DNA of 35,465 nt from Polyangiaceae bacterium (lineage in GTDB: Bacteria > Myxococcota_A > Polyangia > Polyangiales > Polyangiaceae). The notes below the pieces were generated by a model. The model had not been told where the DNA came from, searched no databases, and saw only the letters and a program-made list of their open reading frames with translations. The stretch spans positions 1 to 35,465 of the forward strand of contig JAJDAH010000011.1 of assembly GCA_029261965.1 (NCBI GenBank), read 5' to 3'. This document shows, one piece after another, positions 1 to 8,703 of the stretch; the first letter of the stretch is position 1, and the number at the start of each line of letters is the position of its first letter. The position numbers were made by a program, and so were the translations under genes.

Positions 1-809
1 GCATCGCCCATCGGCTCGTTGTGCCGTGCTGGCGCCGCCGAACGGCCGACGACTTCCAGCAAAGTACGCCGCAGGGTGTCCGGTCCCACCGGTTTGGGAA
101 GAACGCGGGCCGCGCCGAGGGCGACGAAGTTGTTCGCCGCCTCGGGTCGATCGAACGATCCGACGGCGATGATCGCCACGGGATCGACCATGGGATCGCT
201 TTGCACGGCTTCGACCAGATCTTGGGCGCCGTCGGTATCGGCGTCGATGATCGCGACGTCCGGGGCCAGCACTCGGAAGAGCTCGCGAGCCGTACCGGAT
301 TCTTCGGTCCGTTCGCACTCGATTTCGCGAGCGTCGCCGATGCCTTCAGAGAGCACCGACTCCGCCAACGCCTCGGAGCCGAACACGACGACACTGATGG
401 GGTGAGCGCTGCGGTCCGGCGCGCGATCGGCTGTGATGACGGGCTCGTCCGACTTGATCGCAAACGGAGAACCCCAGACCCGCGAGGGCAGGGCATCGAG
501 CGCGCGGGAGACCTGAGCGAGGTGCCGCGGCGCGGCTTCTCCCTGGGCGGCGGCGTCGGCCAGCGCCGCCTCGGCTTCGTCGAGCGACTCGGCTACCGCT
601 CCAAAACGAAGGACGCGCGCCGCCGAGCTCAGCGCGTGGATCCGGCGACGAAGATTGTCGCGGCGAGACGTCGAGGTTGGCTCCGCCTCCACGCCGTCGA
701 GCGCGGCCTTCAGAGCGACGAGGCGCCGCGTCAGGCTCGCGACGAACTCGGCGCGCGGGCCCGACAGCTCCGAGCTTTCACTCGGCGGAGCCGCTCCGGC
801 GTCTTCCAT
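1..809 (-). CDS. Hpt-REC hybrid signalling protein (3' end outside window)
   Basis: This reading frame starts at the ATG at 809 and stays open to the window edge, giving 269 codons. Residues about 20-90 look like a histidine-phosphotransfer (Hpt) helical domain: the expected H-x-L-K-G-S-A pattern reads H-A-L-S-S-A-A with His58 as the candidate phospho-acceptor. Residues about 137-255 form a receiver domain, with the acidic cluster and Asp189 or Asp191 at the end of strand 3 and Lys239 in a K-P motif. It would relay phosphate in a two-component system. It lies about 100 bp downstream of two other receiver-type genes on the same strand, so co-transcription is likely. The partner kinase is not in the window. 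The Hpt call is weaker than the receiver call. Confidence 0.75.
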   Translation of the reverse strand, partial: MEDAGAAPPSESSELSGPRAEFVASLTRRLVALKAALDGVEAEPTSTSRRDNLRRRIHALSSAARVLRFGAVAESLDEAEAALADAAAQGEAAPRHLAQVSRALDALPSRVWGSPFAIKSDEPVITADRAPDRSAHPISVVVFGSEALAESVLSEGIGDAREIECERTEESGTARELFRVLAPDVAIIDADTDGAQDLVEAVQSDPMVDPVAIIAVGSFDRPEAANNFVALGAARVLPKPVGPDTLRRTLLEVVGRSAAPARHNEPMGD

Positions 810-910
810 GCCGTTCGCCTACCACACGCCGTTTTTTTGCAGAACTTTTCGGGTTGTGATTGGGGCGCCCAAAAATCCAGCTAATCATTGGATATCATAC
901 GGTTTATTCG

Positions 911-2278
911 TCAGGAGCCGGCAAAAGCGCTGAGCGCGCTGTCGATCAGCTCGGCCATCTGCGACGGATCCGCCTCGTCGAGCTCGCCGTCGCGAAGCGA
1001 CGCCGCGTCGATGATCGGCACCTCGGCGACCGAGCAGGCTTGCTCGAGCACGTCGGTGCTACCGGTATCGAGGCGCAGTGTGGCGATGGCGCCGGACAGA
1101 GCCAGCCCCCAGAGCGGGCTGTACGCGTCGAGCGCGGGCAGCGCGATGATGTCCAGCTTGGCGCCTTCGGCGAGTCGAATCGTCGCCAAGAGGTGCGGCA
1201 CGGGCGCAGCGGGTCCCGTTTCCGGAGGAGGCACGGCCTCGGCGATGCGCCGCACGGCATGACCGACCGTGGCCAGCTGGGATGGTGACGCCGCGATCAG
1301 CAGACGCGGAGGGCCAGAAAAACCCTCGGGCCGAAATCGCCGCACGAGGGCTGACAACACCGTGCGCCGCTCGGCATCTCCGAGCTCGACTCGCTCGCCG
1401 CCCTTGTCGACGCGCCGGATGTTCCCCTGCTTGATCATGCGGCTGACCGCCTCGAGGATCTCGAGGTCGGCCGCCGGCACGTCGTCCAGCAGCTCGTCGA
1501 TGGTGCGAGGAACGACGAGGACTTCGGCCACCCGCTGGTCGATGTCGGCGTCGTCATCCTTCGGCGGCGCGACGACGAGCAGCGCGTCCTGGTCGGCGCC
1601 GATTTGATTGCGCAGCGCCTTGATCTCGTCGACCTGCCGCATGCCCTCCATCAGCAGGTGCTGGGTCGGAGCCTCGAGTCGGCGAAGGGTCGAGACCGCA
1701 CCGCTCGTGAACGCGAACGAGCCCTCGTTCTCGCCGAGCAGTCGAAACATCGCTTTTTCGCCTTCGACTCGGCGATAGACGACGTCGACGATGTCGCCGG
1801 AAATGATTCGCAGCTCGCCGGCACCAGCGGACGTCGTGATGCTGAGTGCCCCCGTCCGTCGGTTCATGCTGAGCAGCTGCAGCAGATCCGGCACGCTGAC
1901 CTGTTTGAGATCTCCTCGAAAATCCCCCTCGGTGGCTTCATCGGCGGGAGCGTCGGCGCGGAGGGTATAAATCCTCGTCGCGATCAGATCGACGTTGTGG
2001 CGCGGCAGCCGATCGGTCGGCAACGCGTCGCCCGCATCCTCCACCAGCACGAAGGTGGGAATGTCGGAAGCTTCAGGAGCCGAGGTCAGCTGGTCCGCCC
2101 CTTGGGCATCGATCGACTCGCTGACGAGGATGGCGTCCGGGCGTTTGTTCCGAATCGCCGTCAGCGCCCCGTCGAGGCTGTCGGCGAGCGATACGTTCAG
2201 ACCCCGGGACCGCAGCCGCGAGGCCAGCGCGCCGAGGGTATCGACGTCCTCTTCGAGAACCAGGACGGATTTGCTCAT
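911..2278 (-). CDS. Receiver-like plus PATAN (DUF4388) domain protein
   Basis: A 455-residue protein. Residues 1-105 have the fold pattern of a receiver domain and keep the early acidic cluster (E9, E10, D11), but the phospho-acceptor Asp position reads Ser53 and the switch Lys is not evident, so phosphorylation is unlikely. Residues about 118-205 match the PATAN/DUF4388 domain common in myxobacterial and cyanobacterial signalling proteins (the pattern G-D-L-x-x-x-x-x-x-D-L-L-Q-L-L). The C-terminal half is unassigned; alternating hydrophobic strands could be a degenerate nucleotide-binding fold, which is speculative. The ATG at 2278 overlaps the upstream gene's TGA by one base, indicating translational coupling. 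Confidence 0.8.
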   Translation of the reverse strand: MSKSVLVLEEDVDTLGALASRLRSRGLNVSLADSLDGALTAIRNKRPDAILVSESIDAQGADQLTSAPEASDIPTFVLVEDAGDALPTDRLPRHNVDLIATRIYTLRADAPADEATEGDFRGDLKQVSVPDLLQLLSMNRRTGALSITTSAGAGELRIISGDIVDVVYRRVEGEKAMFRLLGENEGSFAFTSGAVSTLRRLEAPTQHLLMEGMRQVDEIKALRNQIGADQDALLVVAPPKDDDADIDQRVAEVLVVPRTIDELLDDVPAADLEILEAVSRMIKQGNIRRVDKGGERVELGDAERRTVLSALVRRFRPEGFSGPPRLLIAASPSQLATVGHAVRRIAEAVPPPETGPAAPVPHLLATIRLAEGAKLDIIALPALDAYSPLWGLALSGAIATLRLDTGSTDVLEQACSVAEVPIIDAASLRDGELDEADPSQMAELIDSALSAFAGS

Positions 2279-4020
2279 CAGTCGATCAGCCTCTTGCCCG
2301 CGGCTTCGCCGAGGCGCTGGATCATCAAGTCCGCCAGGAGCGGGTCGCAGGCGTGCACGGCACGAACGACGTCGCGATCGAGGCGGCCGACGATGACGTA
2401 GGCGCCGTGTTCCGCGATCAGGCACAAGGCGTCGATGTCGGCGCAGCCCGGGACCCGGCTCACGTCCACCGCCCGGAATCCTTCCGGCTCGCGCCCGAGC
2501 GACGCCCGGACGGCGGTTCCCACGCTCATGCCGGGCCGTTCGGTCACGATGATGTGCGTTTCGCCGCCCCGAATGGCTTCCCCCACGGCAGCCACGGCGA
2601 CGGTCATGAAGTCCATCACCGGCAGCTCGATCGAACGCGGCGCTTCGAGCAGAGGCTCGTCGCCCCCCGGATCGGCGTCGTGCCAGAGCAACATGTCCAC
2701 GACTTCTTCGAGCGACTGGCGATCGAGCGCGAGACGACGCACCACCGAGGCGCGAGAGGCGTCCGCGCGATGCTTCGCCACCCGAAGCAGTCGCGACAAG
2801 TCGCTCCCGTCATGCGGAAACGTCGCGACGCCCATCGTGAGCTCTGGCCCCGGCGGAGCCGCGCGCCGATCTTCGGCGCTGCCGGTCTGACGGGTGACTC
2901 GACGACGAAGCGCGTGGCCACCGGCGCCGCCGGTCTCGGGCAAGAGCAGGTAGAATTCGCCCTGATCGACCCGCGCCAGCACATCGGTGTCGCGAACGAT
3001 CTTGAGCACTTTGTCGGCGACGTCCGTGGCGGCCTGCTCGATGTCGCTGTCACGTTCTCCCTCGAGCACGAGGGTCGCGAGCGCGAAACGCCGCTTGTGG
3101 CGACGCGACTTGTCGATCTCGCGACCCGCCACGTCGACGAAGTAGGCAAAGGTGTACGCGCTCGACCGCGGATCTTTCATCGCGCCGCTGTCCGAGTGCT
3201 CGCGCTCGTGCACGAGCGAAAGCATCATCGCGGACTGCGCGGCGAGCATGCGGAGCAGCGGGGCGAGTTGCTCGCCCGTGGATTCGGTTCCCTCGAGCAC
3301 CACCAGGCCGCTCATCTTGCTCTTGAGAGCGAGCGGAATGACCTCCAAACCGTTGGCGCGCGCGTGGTTATGAAGCTCCATTTCCGCGCAAAAGCTAGGG
3401 GCCTGGCCCACATCACCGCGCTCGGCCACGCGCATCAGCTGTGTCGAGCCCTCGCCGGCGGGCACGTACACCATGGCGGTCGTCGCGCGCGTGGCCTGAG
3501 TGAAGACGTTCACGACGGCCTGACCGGCAGAGCTTCGATCCTTCGCGTCAGCAGCGTCCGCGATCTGCACGGCGAGCTCCGCCCCTTGTCGAACCTCGGC
3601 TGCCTGCCGTTCGAGTCGAATCAGCTCGCGCTGTTCCGCGCGCCGGCGCCGCACCGCCGAGACGGCCATCAACAGCTCGTCTCCCGTGAGCGGGTGCATC
3701 AGTACGCCCTCGCCACCCAGCGCCGTCACCTGGCTACCGAGCTCGGTCGAGCTCTCGTGAGCCAGGGCAAAAACGCTGACTTCGGGGGAAACTGCTCGCA
3801 AGTGGTGAACCAGCGCGAGACCGGCGCCGTTGCCGAGGGACACGTCGATGAACACGACTTCCGGCACCTCTGCGGCCGCGCGCGCGAGACCCTCGGCGAG
3901 ATCGGTCGCGAGAACCAGGTCGTCGCCCGCGCCGGTGAACACGCTGTTCATCAACTCCATCGTGCTCTGCTCGCCCACGATGGCCATGACGTGAAGCGAC
4001 ACGGCTTCGTTGGAGCTCAC
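2278..4020 (-). CDS. REC-GAF-like-degenerate GGDEF protein
   Basis: A 580-residue protein read from a GTG at 4020 that overlaps the dapF stop (GTGA). Residues 7-120 form a receiver domain with Asp59 as acceptor, but the usual switch Lys is replaced by His109. A helical linker leads into a GAF-like region (about 135-262). Residues 278-415 align with a diguanylate cyclase domain, but the active-site GG[DE]EF loop reads VDQGEF (341-346), so cyclic-di-GMP synthesis is unlikely; GTP or c-di-GMP sensing, or a purely structural role, is possible. The last 160 residues are not recognised. Co-transcription with dapF upstream and the PATAN protein downstream is expected from the overlaps at both ends. 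Confidence 0.8.
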   Translation of the reverse strand: MSSNEAVSLHVMAIVGEQSTMELMNSVFTGAGDDLVLATDLAEGLARAAAEVPEVVFIDVSLGNGAGLALVHHLRAVSPEVSVFALAHESSTELGSQVTALGGEGVLMHPLTGDELLMAVSAVRRRRAEQRELIRLERQAAEVRQGAELAVQIADAADAKDRSSAGQAVVNVFTQATRATTAMVYVPAGEGSTQLMRVAERGDVGQAPSFCAEMELHNHARANGLEVIPLALKSKMSGLVVLEGTESTGEQLAPLLRMLAAQSAMMLSLVHEREHSDSGAMKDPRSSAYTFAYFVDVAGREIDKSRRHKRRFALATLVLEGERDSDIEQAATDVADKVLKIVRDTDVLARVDQGEFYLLLPETGGAGGHALRRRVTRQTGSAEDRRAAPPGPELTMGVATFPHDGSDLSRLLRVAKHRADASRASVVRRLALDRQSLEEVVDMLLWHDADPGGDEPLLEAPRSIELPVMDFMTVAVAAVGEAIRGGETHIIVTERPGMSVGTAVRASLGREPEGFRAVDVSRVPGCADIDALCLIAEHGAYVIVGRLDRDVVRAVHACDPLLADLMIQRLGEAAGKRLID

Positions 4021-4805
4021 GGGATCTCCACTTCGCCACTGAAGACGCGTCGTGCTGGGCCTCGCAGGTGAACCTGGAGGGTCTCCTTCTCGACTTCGAG
4101 GGTCAGCGGACCGCCTGGCAACCTGATGGTCACGGCCTGTCCAAACGGGACCCGTCCAGAGCTCGCTGCAGCCACCGCAACGGCCGCAGCCCCCGTCCCA
4201 CAAGCCAGAGTTCGCCCCACACCACGCTCCCAGACTACCAGCCCGAGCGAGTGATCCCCCCCGGTGACGAATTCCACGTTGGCTCCGCCCTCGATGCTTC
4301 CCGAGACCACCGGTGCGAACCGGTCCACCTCCGCGTCGTCGTAGCCGGCGTCAAAAAGCACGGCGTGCGGATTACCCATCGAAACCCGCTGGAAAACGTG
4401 GCTCCGGCCATCGAATTCAGACACGTGCTCGCCGAGCTCGACACCGCGCCCCATGTCCACGCTCACCAAGGCGCTGTCGCCACCCAAAACGACGTCGCAC
4501 GTCTTCGTTCCAGCGTCGGTGTCGATGTCGATGGGCCCCGATCCCCGAGCCACGTGAAGCGCGATGCACCGCAACCCGTTCCCGCACATTTCGGGTCGAG
4601 AGCCGTCGGCGTTGAGCACGAGCATTCGGGCTTTGGCCCCCGTGGTCGACGGCAGGACGAGGATGACGCCGTCGGCGCCGATTCCGAAATGGCGATCGCA
4701 AAGCGCGCGCGCCTGCTCGGGGCTCACCGCGTGCTCGGCATCGGCATCGATCAGGATGAAGTCGTTGCCGAGCCCTTCGTACTTGCCGAATCTCAGAGTG
4801 CTCAT
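4017..4805 (-). CDS. dapF: Diaminopimelate epimerase
   Basis: A cytoplasmic enzyme that interconverts LL- and meso-diaminopimelate, the last step before DAP decarboxylase in lysine synthesis and the source of meso-DAP for peptidoglycan. At 262 residues it has normal family length. Both catalytic cysteines are in place: Cys74 in the N-A-D-G-S-R-P-E-M-C-G-N-G motif and Cys202 in the A-C-G-T-G motif. The N-terminal K-Y-x-G-L-G-N-D-F pattern is also typical. The ATG at 4805 follows a 220-bp non-coding spacer that should hold the promoter for dapF and the three coupled signalling genes downstream. Its 3' end overlaps the next gene by 4 nt. Confidence 0.95.
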   Translation of the reverse strand: MSTLRFGKYEGLGNDFILIDADAEHAVSPEQARALCDRHFGIGADGVILVLPSTTGAKARMLVLNADGSRPEMCGNGLRCIALHVARGSGPIDIDTDAGTKTCDVVLGGDSALVSVDMGRGVELGEHVSEFDGRSHVFQRVSMGNPHAVLFDAGYDDAEVDRFAPVVSGSIEGGANVEFVTGGDHSLGLVVWERGVGRTLACGTGAAAVAVAAASSGRVPFGQAVTIRLPGGPLTLEVEKETLQVHLRGPARRVFSGEVEIP

Positions 4806-5025
4806 CGGAACGTGCCGTCGGGTGAAATGCCGGTCGCGCCGCCTTCAGTTCCTGAGGGGCGAGGCAACCGCCGAGGTAACCTAGAATGGACCACGCCCGC
4901 GCCAAAGGGGCGAGCGGGGAAGGCGCGGCGAGGCGCGGCGGTCGGGGGCAGGGTCCCCCGAGGACCGAGAATTGCGCCAAGGGGGGTGGCGGGGCTGCGA
5001 CGTCGGCTGGCGAGCGCCCGACGGA

Positions 5026-5322
5026 CTAGCCCTCGGCGACGCTCAGCACTCGCTCCACCCCGACTCCACGAACCTCCACCACCTTGCGCCGTGAGCTCGA
5101 CCCGCTCGAAATGCAAACGTCGGCCCGCCGGACGCCGAATGACTTCGCCACGGTTCGCACCAGCTCTTCGTTCGCGGCGCCATCGACCGGTGGGGCTCGC
5201 ACACGAACCACCAGCGCACCGTCGTGCACGCCGCCAAGTGCGCTCTTGCTGGACCGAGGCTTGACGAGCACGGCGATACGGACGCCGTCGGAGAACGCAG
5301 TAACGTCGAGAGCCCGAGCCAA
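5026..5322 (-). CDS. DUF167 (YggU-like) family protein
   Basis: A small cytoplasmic protein of about 98 residues, the usual size for the DUF167/UPF0235 family, whose biochemical role is not established. Visible family features are the V-K-P-R-(S)-x-(K) strand near the start, the V-x-A-P-P-V-D-G-A-A-N motif in the middle and a G-x-x-S-R-x-K segment near the end. The start is uncertain: no ATG or GTG lies in a suitable place, and TTG at 5322 is chosen because it gives family length. An upstream TTG would extend it slightly. It is divergent from the aroKB fusion, with about 70 bp between the chosen starts. Confidence 0.8.
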   Translation of the reverse strand: MARALDVTAFSDGVRIAVLVKPRSSKSALGGVHDGALVVRVRAPPVDGAANEELVRTVAKSFGVRRADVCISSGSSSRRKVVEVRGVGVERVLSVAEG

Positions 5323-5395
5323 CCTTGCAGCATGGTCGCGGGCTGCCCCCGGACAGCGCAAGGGCGATCCCAACGCCGGTGTTAAGCTCCGCGCC

Positions 5396-6976
5396 GTGCT
5401 GCGACCGCTGCTCATCAACGGGTTCATGGCGACTGGAAAGTCGACCGTCGGCCGACTCGTCGCCGAGCGGACCGGCTCGCCGTTCACCGATCTGGACGAG
5501 AGGATCGAAAACCGCGCTGGCCGAAAGATTCGAGACATCTTCCAGAACGACGGAGAATCGGCGTTTCGCCGACTCGAAGCGGAGGAGCTCGAAAGGATTT
5601 TCGGCGAACCGCCGGCGGTGGTCGCCCTCGGTGGAGGCGCCCTGCTCGGCCGAGAGCGGCGCCTACGCGCCCTCGACCAGGCGGTGGTGGTCACCCTAGG
5701 GGCAACGCCCCGAGCGATTCTGTCCAGAACCTCGGGCAAGGGGGACCGTCCACTGCTCGCGGCCTCGGACGACGCGTCCCGCCTCGAGCGGATCGAGACG
5801 CTGCTGGAAGCTCGCCGGGCCGCCTACGTGGAGGCTCACGCCGTCCTCGACACCACCTCCGCCAGGCCTACCGAGGTGCGAGACCGGGTGGTGGACGTCT
5901 GGAAACGGGACCCCATCGCCGTCGCCGCGGGCGAGCGCTCCTACGCCGTAGACGTCGGCGCTGGCATCGCCATCGAGCGCCTACCCGGTCTCGCCAGCGC
6001 CGCTTCGAGACGATTGCTGGTCACCGACGACGTCGTCGAGCCACTTCACGCGGGGCCCGTGCTCGCTCGCCTGCAGAGCTTGGGCTCCACCAACTCCGTC
6101 GTGCTTCCCGCCGGCGAGCAGCACAAGGCCGTGCCGTCTCTCGAACGGATCTGGCACGCGGCCACGGCTCACGGCATCGACCGGCGAAGCATCGTGGTCG
6201 CGCTCGGCGGCGGTGTCGTGACGGACGTCGCGGGTTTCGCGGCAGCCACCTGGATGCGCGGGATCTCTTGGGTGGCCATCCCCACCACCTTGCTCGCCAT
6301 GGTCGACGCGTCCACCGGAGGCAAAACCGCCATCGACTTCGGCGAAGCGAAAAACGCCGTCGGCGCGTTCTGGCAGCCGAGCGGCGTGATCTGCGACGTC
6401 GATTGGCTTCGAACCGAGGGACAGCGCAACTACGCGAGCGCGCTGGCCGAGGTCGTCAAGACAGCCATCATCGGCGACGAAACCCTGCTCGACCGGCTCG
6501 AAGCCGAGACGACAAAAGTCTTGGCCCGAGATCCGCTCATCGTCACCGAGCTCGTTCGACGGAGCGTCAGGGTCAAAGCGCGCATCGTCAGTCGCGATGA
6601 GCGCGAAGGTGGCCTCAGAGCCACGCTCAATCTCGGGCACACCATCGGCCATGCGCTCGAAGCCGAAGGGGGCTACGGGCGGCTGACCCACGGCGAGGCC
6701 ATCAGCCTCGGGCTCGTCGCCGCCGGTCGGATCGGGGTGCGCCTCGGCACGACACCAAAGGATCTCGCGGACCGAACAGAACGACTGCTGGGGGCGCTGG
6801 GGCTGCCCACCGATCTCAGCGAGCAGCCGCTCGAAAGCGCCATCCGATTGATCGCTCACGACAAGAAGCGCGACGGAGGAAACCTCGGCTTCGTGCTGGC
6901 GCGGGCACCAGGCCGAGTCGAGGTCCAAAAGATCGCCCTACGGGACCTCGAAGAGCACGCCGCAGCATTGCTTTGA
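5396..6976 (+). CDS. aroKB: Bifunctional shikimate kinase / 3-dehydroquinate synthase
   Basis: A 526-residue fusion of two shikimate-pathway enzymes. Residues 1 to about 170 are shikimate kinase, with the P-loop G-F-M-A-T-G-K-S-T at 9-17, the substrate-binding D-L-D segment and a G-G-G-A motif. Residues about 180-526 are 3-dehydroquinate synthase (AroB), with the NAD-binding G-G-G-V-V-T-D motif, the P-T-T-L-L-A-M-V-D-A-S segment, a K-N-x-V-G-x-F motif and the zinc ligands (Glu in A-E-V-V-K, His in N-L-G-H-T-x-G-H-A and His in T-H-G-E-A). Both halves keep their catalytic residues. GTG at 5396 is the only suitable start upstream of the P-loop; an internal ATG would cut the P-loop. No frameshift or stop separates the halves, so this is a true fusion. 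Confidence 0.93.
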   Translation: MLRPLLINGFMATGKSTVGRLVAERTGSPFTDLDERIENRAGRKIRDIFQNDGESAFRRLEAEELERIFGEPPAVVALGGGALLGRERRLRALDQAVVVTLGATPRAILSRTSGKGDRPLLAASDDASRLERIETLLEARRAAYVEAHAVLDTTSARPTEVRDRVVDVWKRDPIAVAAGERSYAVDVGAGIAIERLPGLASAASRRLLVTDDVVEPLHAGPVLARLQSLGSTNSVVLPAGEQHKAVPSLERIWHAATAHGIDRRSIVVALGGGVVTDVAGFAAATWMRGISWVAIPTTLLAMVDASTGGKTAIDFGEAKNAVGAFWQPSGVICDVDWLRTEGQRNYASALAEVVKTAIIGDETLLDRLEAETTKVLARDPLIVTELVRRSVRVKARIVSRDEREGGLRATLNLGHTIGHALEAEGGYGRLTHGEAISLGLVAAGRIGVRLGTTPKDLADRTERLLGALGLPTDLSEQPLESAIRLIAHDKKRDGGNLGFVLARAPGRVEVQKIALRDLEEHAAALL

Positions 6977-6982
6977 TGAGGC

Positions 6983-7033
6983 GTTCAGTAAGACGAGCGT
7001 CGACGACGCGAAGTAGCGGAGATGTTCAGTAAG
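6983..7033 (+). repeat. Short direct repeat after aroKB
   Basis: The 10-mer GTTCAGTAAG occurs at 6983-6992 and again at 7024-7033 in the 174-bp spacer between aroKB and the next gene. The rest of this spacer shows no gene. Function unknown; chance or a pair of regulator sites are both possible. Confidence 0.3.
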
Positions 7034-7150
7034 CCCGGGCGCCGTAATGTTGGCGCACATCGAGCGGGGCCCTTAGACTTTTCATTGAGCCGAACGGTTC
7101 AACCCCGCCGCGCCTGAACAAGGTCGCGGAAACCCCTTTCGAGGTCATCC

Positions 7151-7930
7151 ATGCGCCGCATCTTGCCCAAAGCCCTCGCCGTCTGCGCCCTGGTCGGCGC
7201 GACTCTCCCCGCCACCTCCGGCTGCGCCGACAACGAGACCATGTTGTTCGTCCGCCAGGTCATGGCGGTGCAGTCGCCGGAGTGCTTCGTTCGCGCGGAC
7301 GCGAGCGGTGACTTCCGCACCGCCGGCGCGCTCGACGTGCTCTTTGCGGACAGCTACTCCGCCGTGCTTCTGGTCGGCAACCAACTCGTCCAGCGCAGCT
7401 CTCGCGACCAGCTGCGCACCGAGGCCAACCGAATCGTGCTCAAGGGCGCGGAGGTCCGGGTGTTCGACTCGCAGGAGGCGCAGCTCATCGCCTTCACCGT
7501 CCCGGCGTCGGGCTTCGTCGACCCCGCCTCGGGCGCCACGCCCGGCTTCGGTCTCACGGCAGCCACGCTCATTCCATCGAGCCTCGGCGCCACTCTCTTC
7601 GACCAGCTAGCGCTGTTCGAATCGACCACCGTCGTCGCCAACATCAAGGTCTTCGGCGATACCCTCGGCGGTGAGGAAATCGACTCCGCCGAGCTCGTCT
7701 ACCCGATCGTCGTTTGCAAGGGCTGCCTCGTGTTCAAGCCCGCCGACCTGGACGATCCGGTCACTCCCATCTACGAGTGCAACGTCACGGGTGCGACGGG
7801 CATGAGCGACACCATCGAAATCGACGAGGTTCCCTGCTCCTTCGGCCAGGACGACCTGGTGGACTGCCGGCTGTGCTGCGCGAACTTCGCGGGCAACCCC
7901 GAGTACGACGCGGCCTGCTCCTGTCCGTAG
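7151..7930 (+). CDS. Predicted exported lipoprotein, function unknown
   Basis: A 259-residue protein with an export signal: basic M-R-R start, a hydrophobic stretch to about residue 20 and a lipobox-like T-S-G-C around residue 25. The mature part has no recognised domain. It contains a cysteine-rich tail (pairs such as C-K-G-C, C-R-L-C-C and a terminal C-S-C-P), suggesting disulfides in the periplasm or at the cell surface. The ATG at 7151 is preceded by a GAGG at about 7140. The gene next to it downstream is also exported, separated by 31 bp, so the two may be co-transcribed. This looks like a lineage-specific myxobacterial lipoprotein. Confidence 0.75.
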   Translation: MRRILPKALAVCALVGATLPATSGCADNETMLFVRQVMAVQSPECFVRADASGDFRTAGALDVLFADSYSAVLLVGNQLVQRSSRDQLRTEANRIVLKGAEVRVFDSQEAQLIAFTVPASGFVDPASGATPGFGLTAATLIPSSLGATLFDQLALFESTTVVANIKVFGDTLGGEEIDSAELVYPIVVCKGCLVFKPADLDDPVTPIYECNVTGATGMSDTIEIDEVPCSFGQDDLVDCRLCCANFAGNPEYDAACSCP

Positions 7931-7961
7931 GACCCGGGCCGAATGTAGTACCGTCGAGGCC

Positions 7962-8540
7962 ATGCCTCGCTGTCTCCGCTCCGCGGCTGGAGCCGGCATT
8001 GCTGCGGCGATTCTCGGCCTCGCCGGCGCGGCGCGTGCCGACCCGCAGTGGAACGTGTCGTTGACGACCGGCGTCTGCGGCGTCGGAGAAGGGGGCAGCT
8101 ACTGGGACGACACGTGCTGGCACAACGGCCTCCGCGGGGACGTCATGTTTCTGCGCGAACGAAACTCCGACTTCGGTCTCGGCCCCTATCTCGATTTCAC
8201 GACAGCGGGATTCGACGACGTCAAGCTCGGCGGCGGCGGGAGCTTGCACATTCCGGTGCATCCCTTCGTCCCGATAGTTCTGTCCGGCGGAGGCTACGCA
8301 CGGCACTCGAAACCGTTCGGATGGGAGCCCGGCATCGCTGGATGGCTGTTCATCGGTAGCCGCAGCTACAATTTTCATTCGAGCTACATCATCGCGAGCG
8401 GACTTCTGGTCGGACTGCAGCGGGGCTTCGGAGACTCGGACGAAACCGCCGTCATCATTGCGATTCAGCTCGACGCGGTATTGGCGTCGCTCCCCTTCGT
8501 CATCGGGTACGAAGCGATAAAGGGGCCCCCCGAACACTGA
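7962..8540 (+). CDS. Predicted exported, barrel-like membrane protein
   Basis: A 192-residue protein with a typical Sec signal peptide (basic N-terminus, alanine/leucine core, A-R-A-D cleavage region near residue 26). The mature part alternates short amphipathic strands rich in aromatic residues and glycine, with small turns (for example the G-L-G-P-Y-L-D-F and G-G-G-Y-A segments), as seen in small outer-membrane beta-barrels. No specific family is recognised. It follows the lipoprotein gene at 7151 by 31 bp and is followed by a terminator-like hairpin. Confidence 0.7.
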   Translation: MPRCLRSAAGAGIAAAILGLAGAARADPQWNVSLTTGVCGVGEGGSYWDDTCWHNGLRGDVMFLRERNSDFGLGPYLDFTTAGFDDVKLGGGGSLHIPVHPFVPIVLSGGGYARHSKPFGWEPGIAGWLFIGSRSYNFHSSYIIASGLLVGLQRGFGDSDETAVIIAIQLDAVLASLPFVIGYEAIKGPPEH

Positions 8541-8564
8541 TCCTTTGAAGATGATTTTGCACGG

Positions 8565-8586
8565 GCTTGCGCCAAGCGAATTTTTT
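8565..8586 (+). terminator. Probable rho-independent terminator
   Basis: A short stem GCTTG/CAAGC with a three-base loop (8565-8577) is followed by GAA and six T residues (8581-8586). It sits 25 bp after the stop of the barrel-like gene and before zapA, so it probably ends the 7151-8540 transcript. The stem is short, so termination may be partial. Confidence 0.55.
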
Positions 8587-8703
8587 CATGCGGCGACAAA
8601 CGCGCAGAACGACGACACGTTATCCCCAATGCCACCACATGATGGCCAGTGGGTAAAGCAAGCCCCATTTCCATCATGGGCGCGCGGTGGTACCGTCGCT
8701 CTG

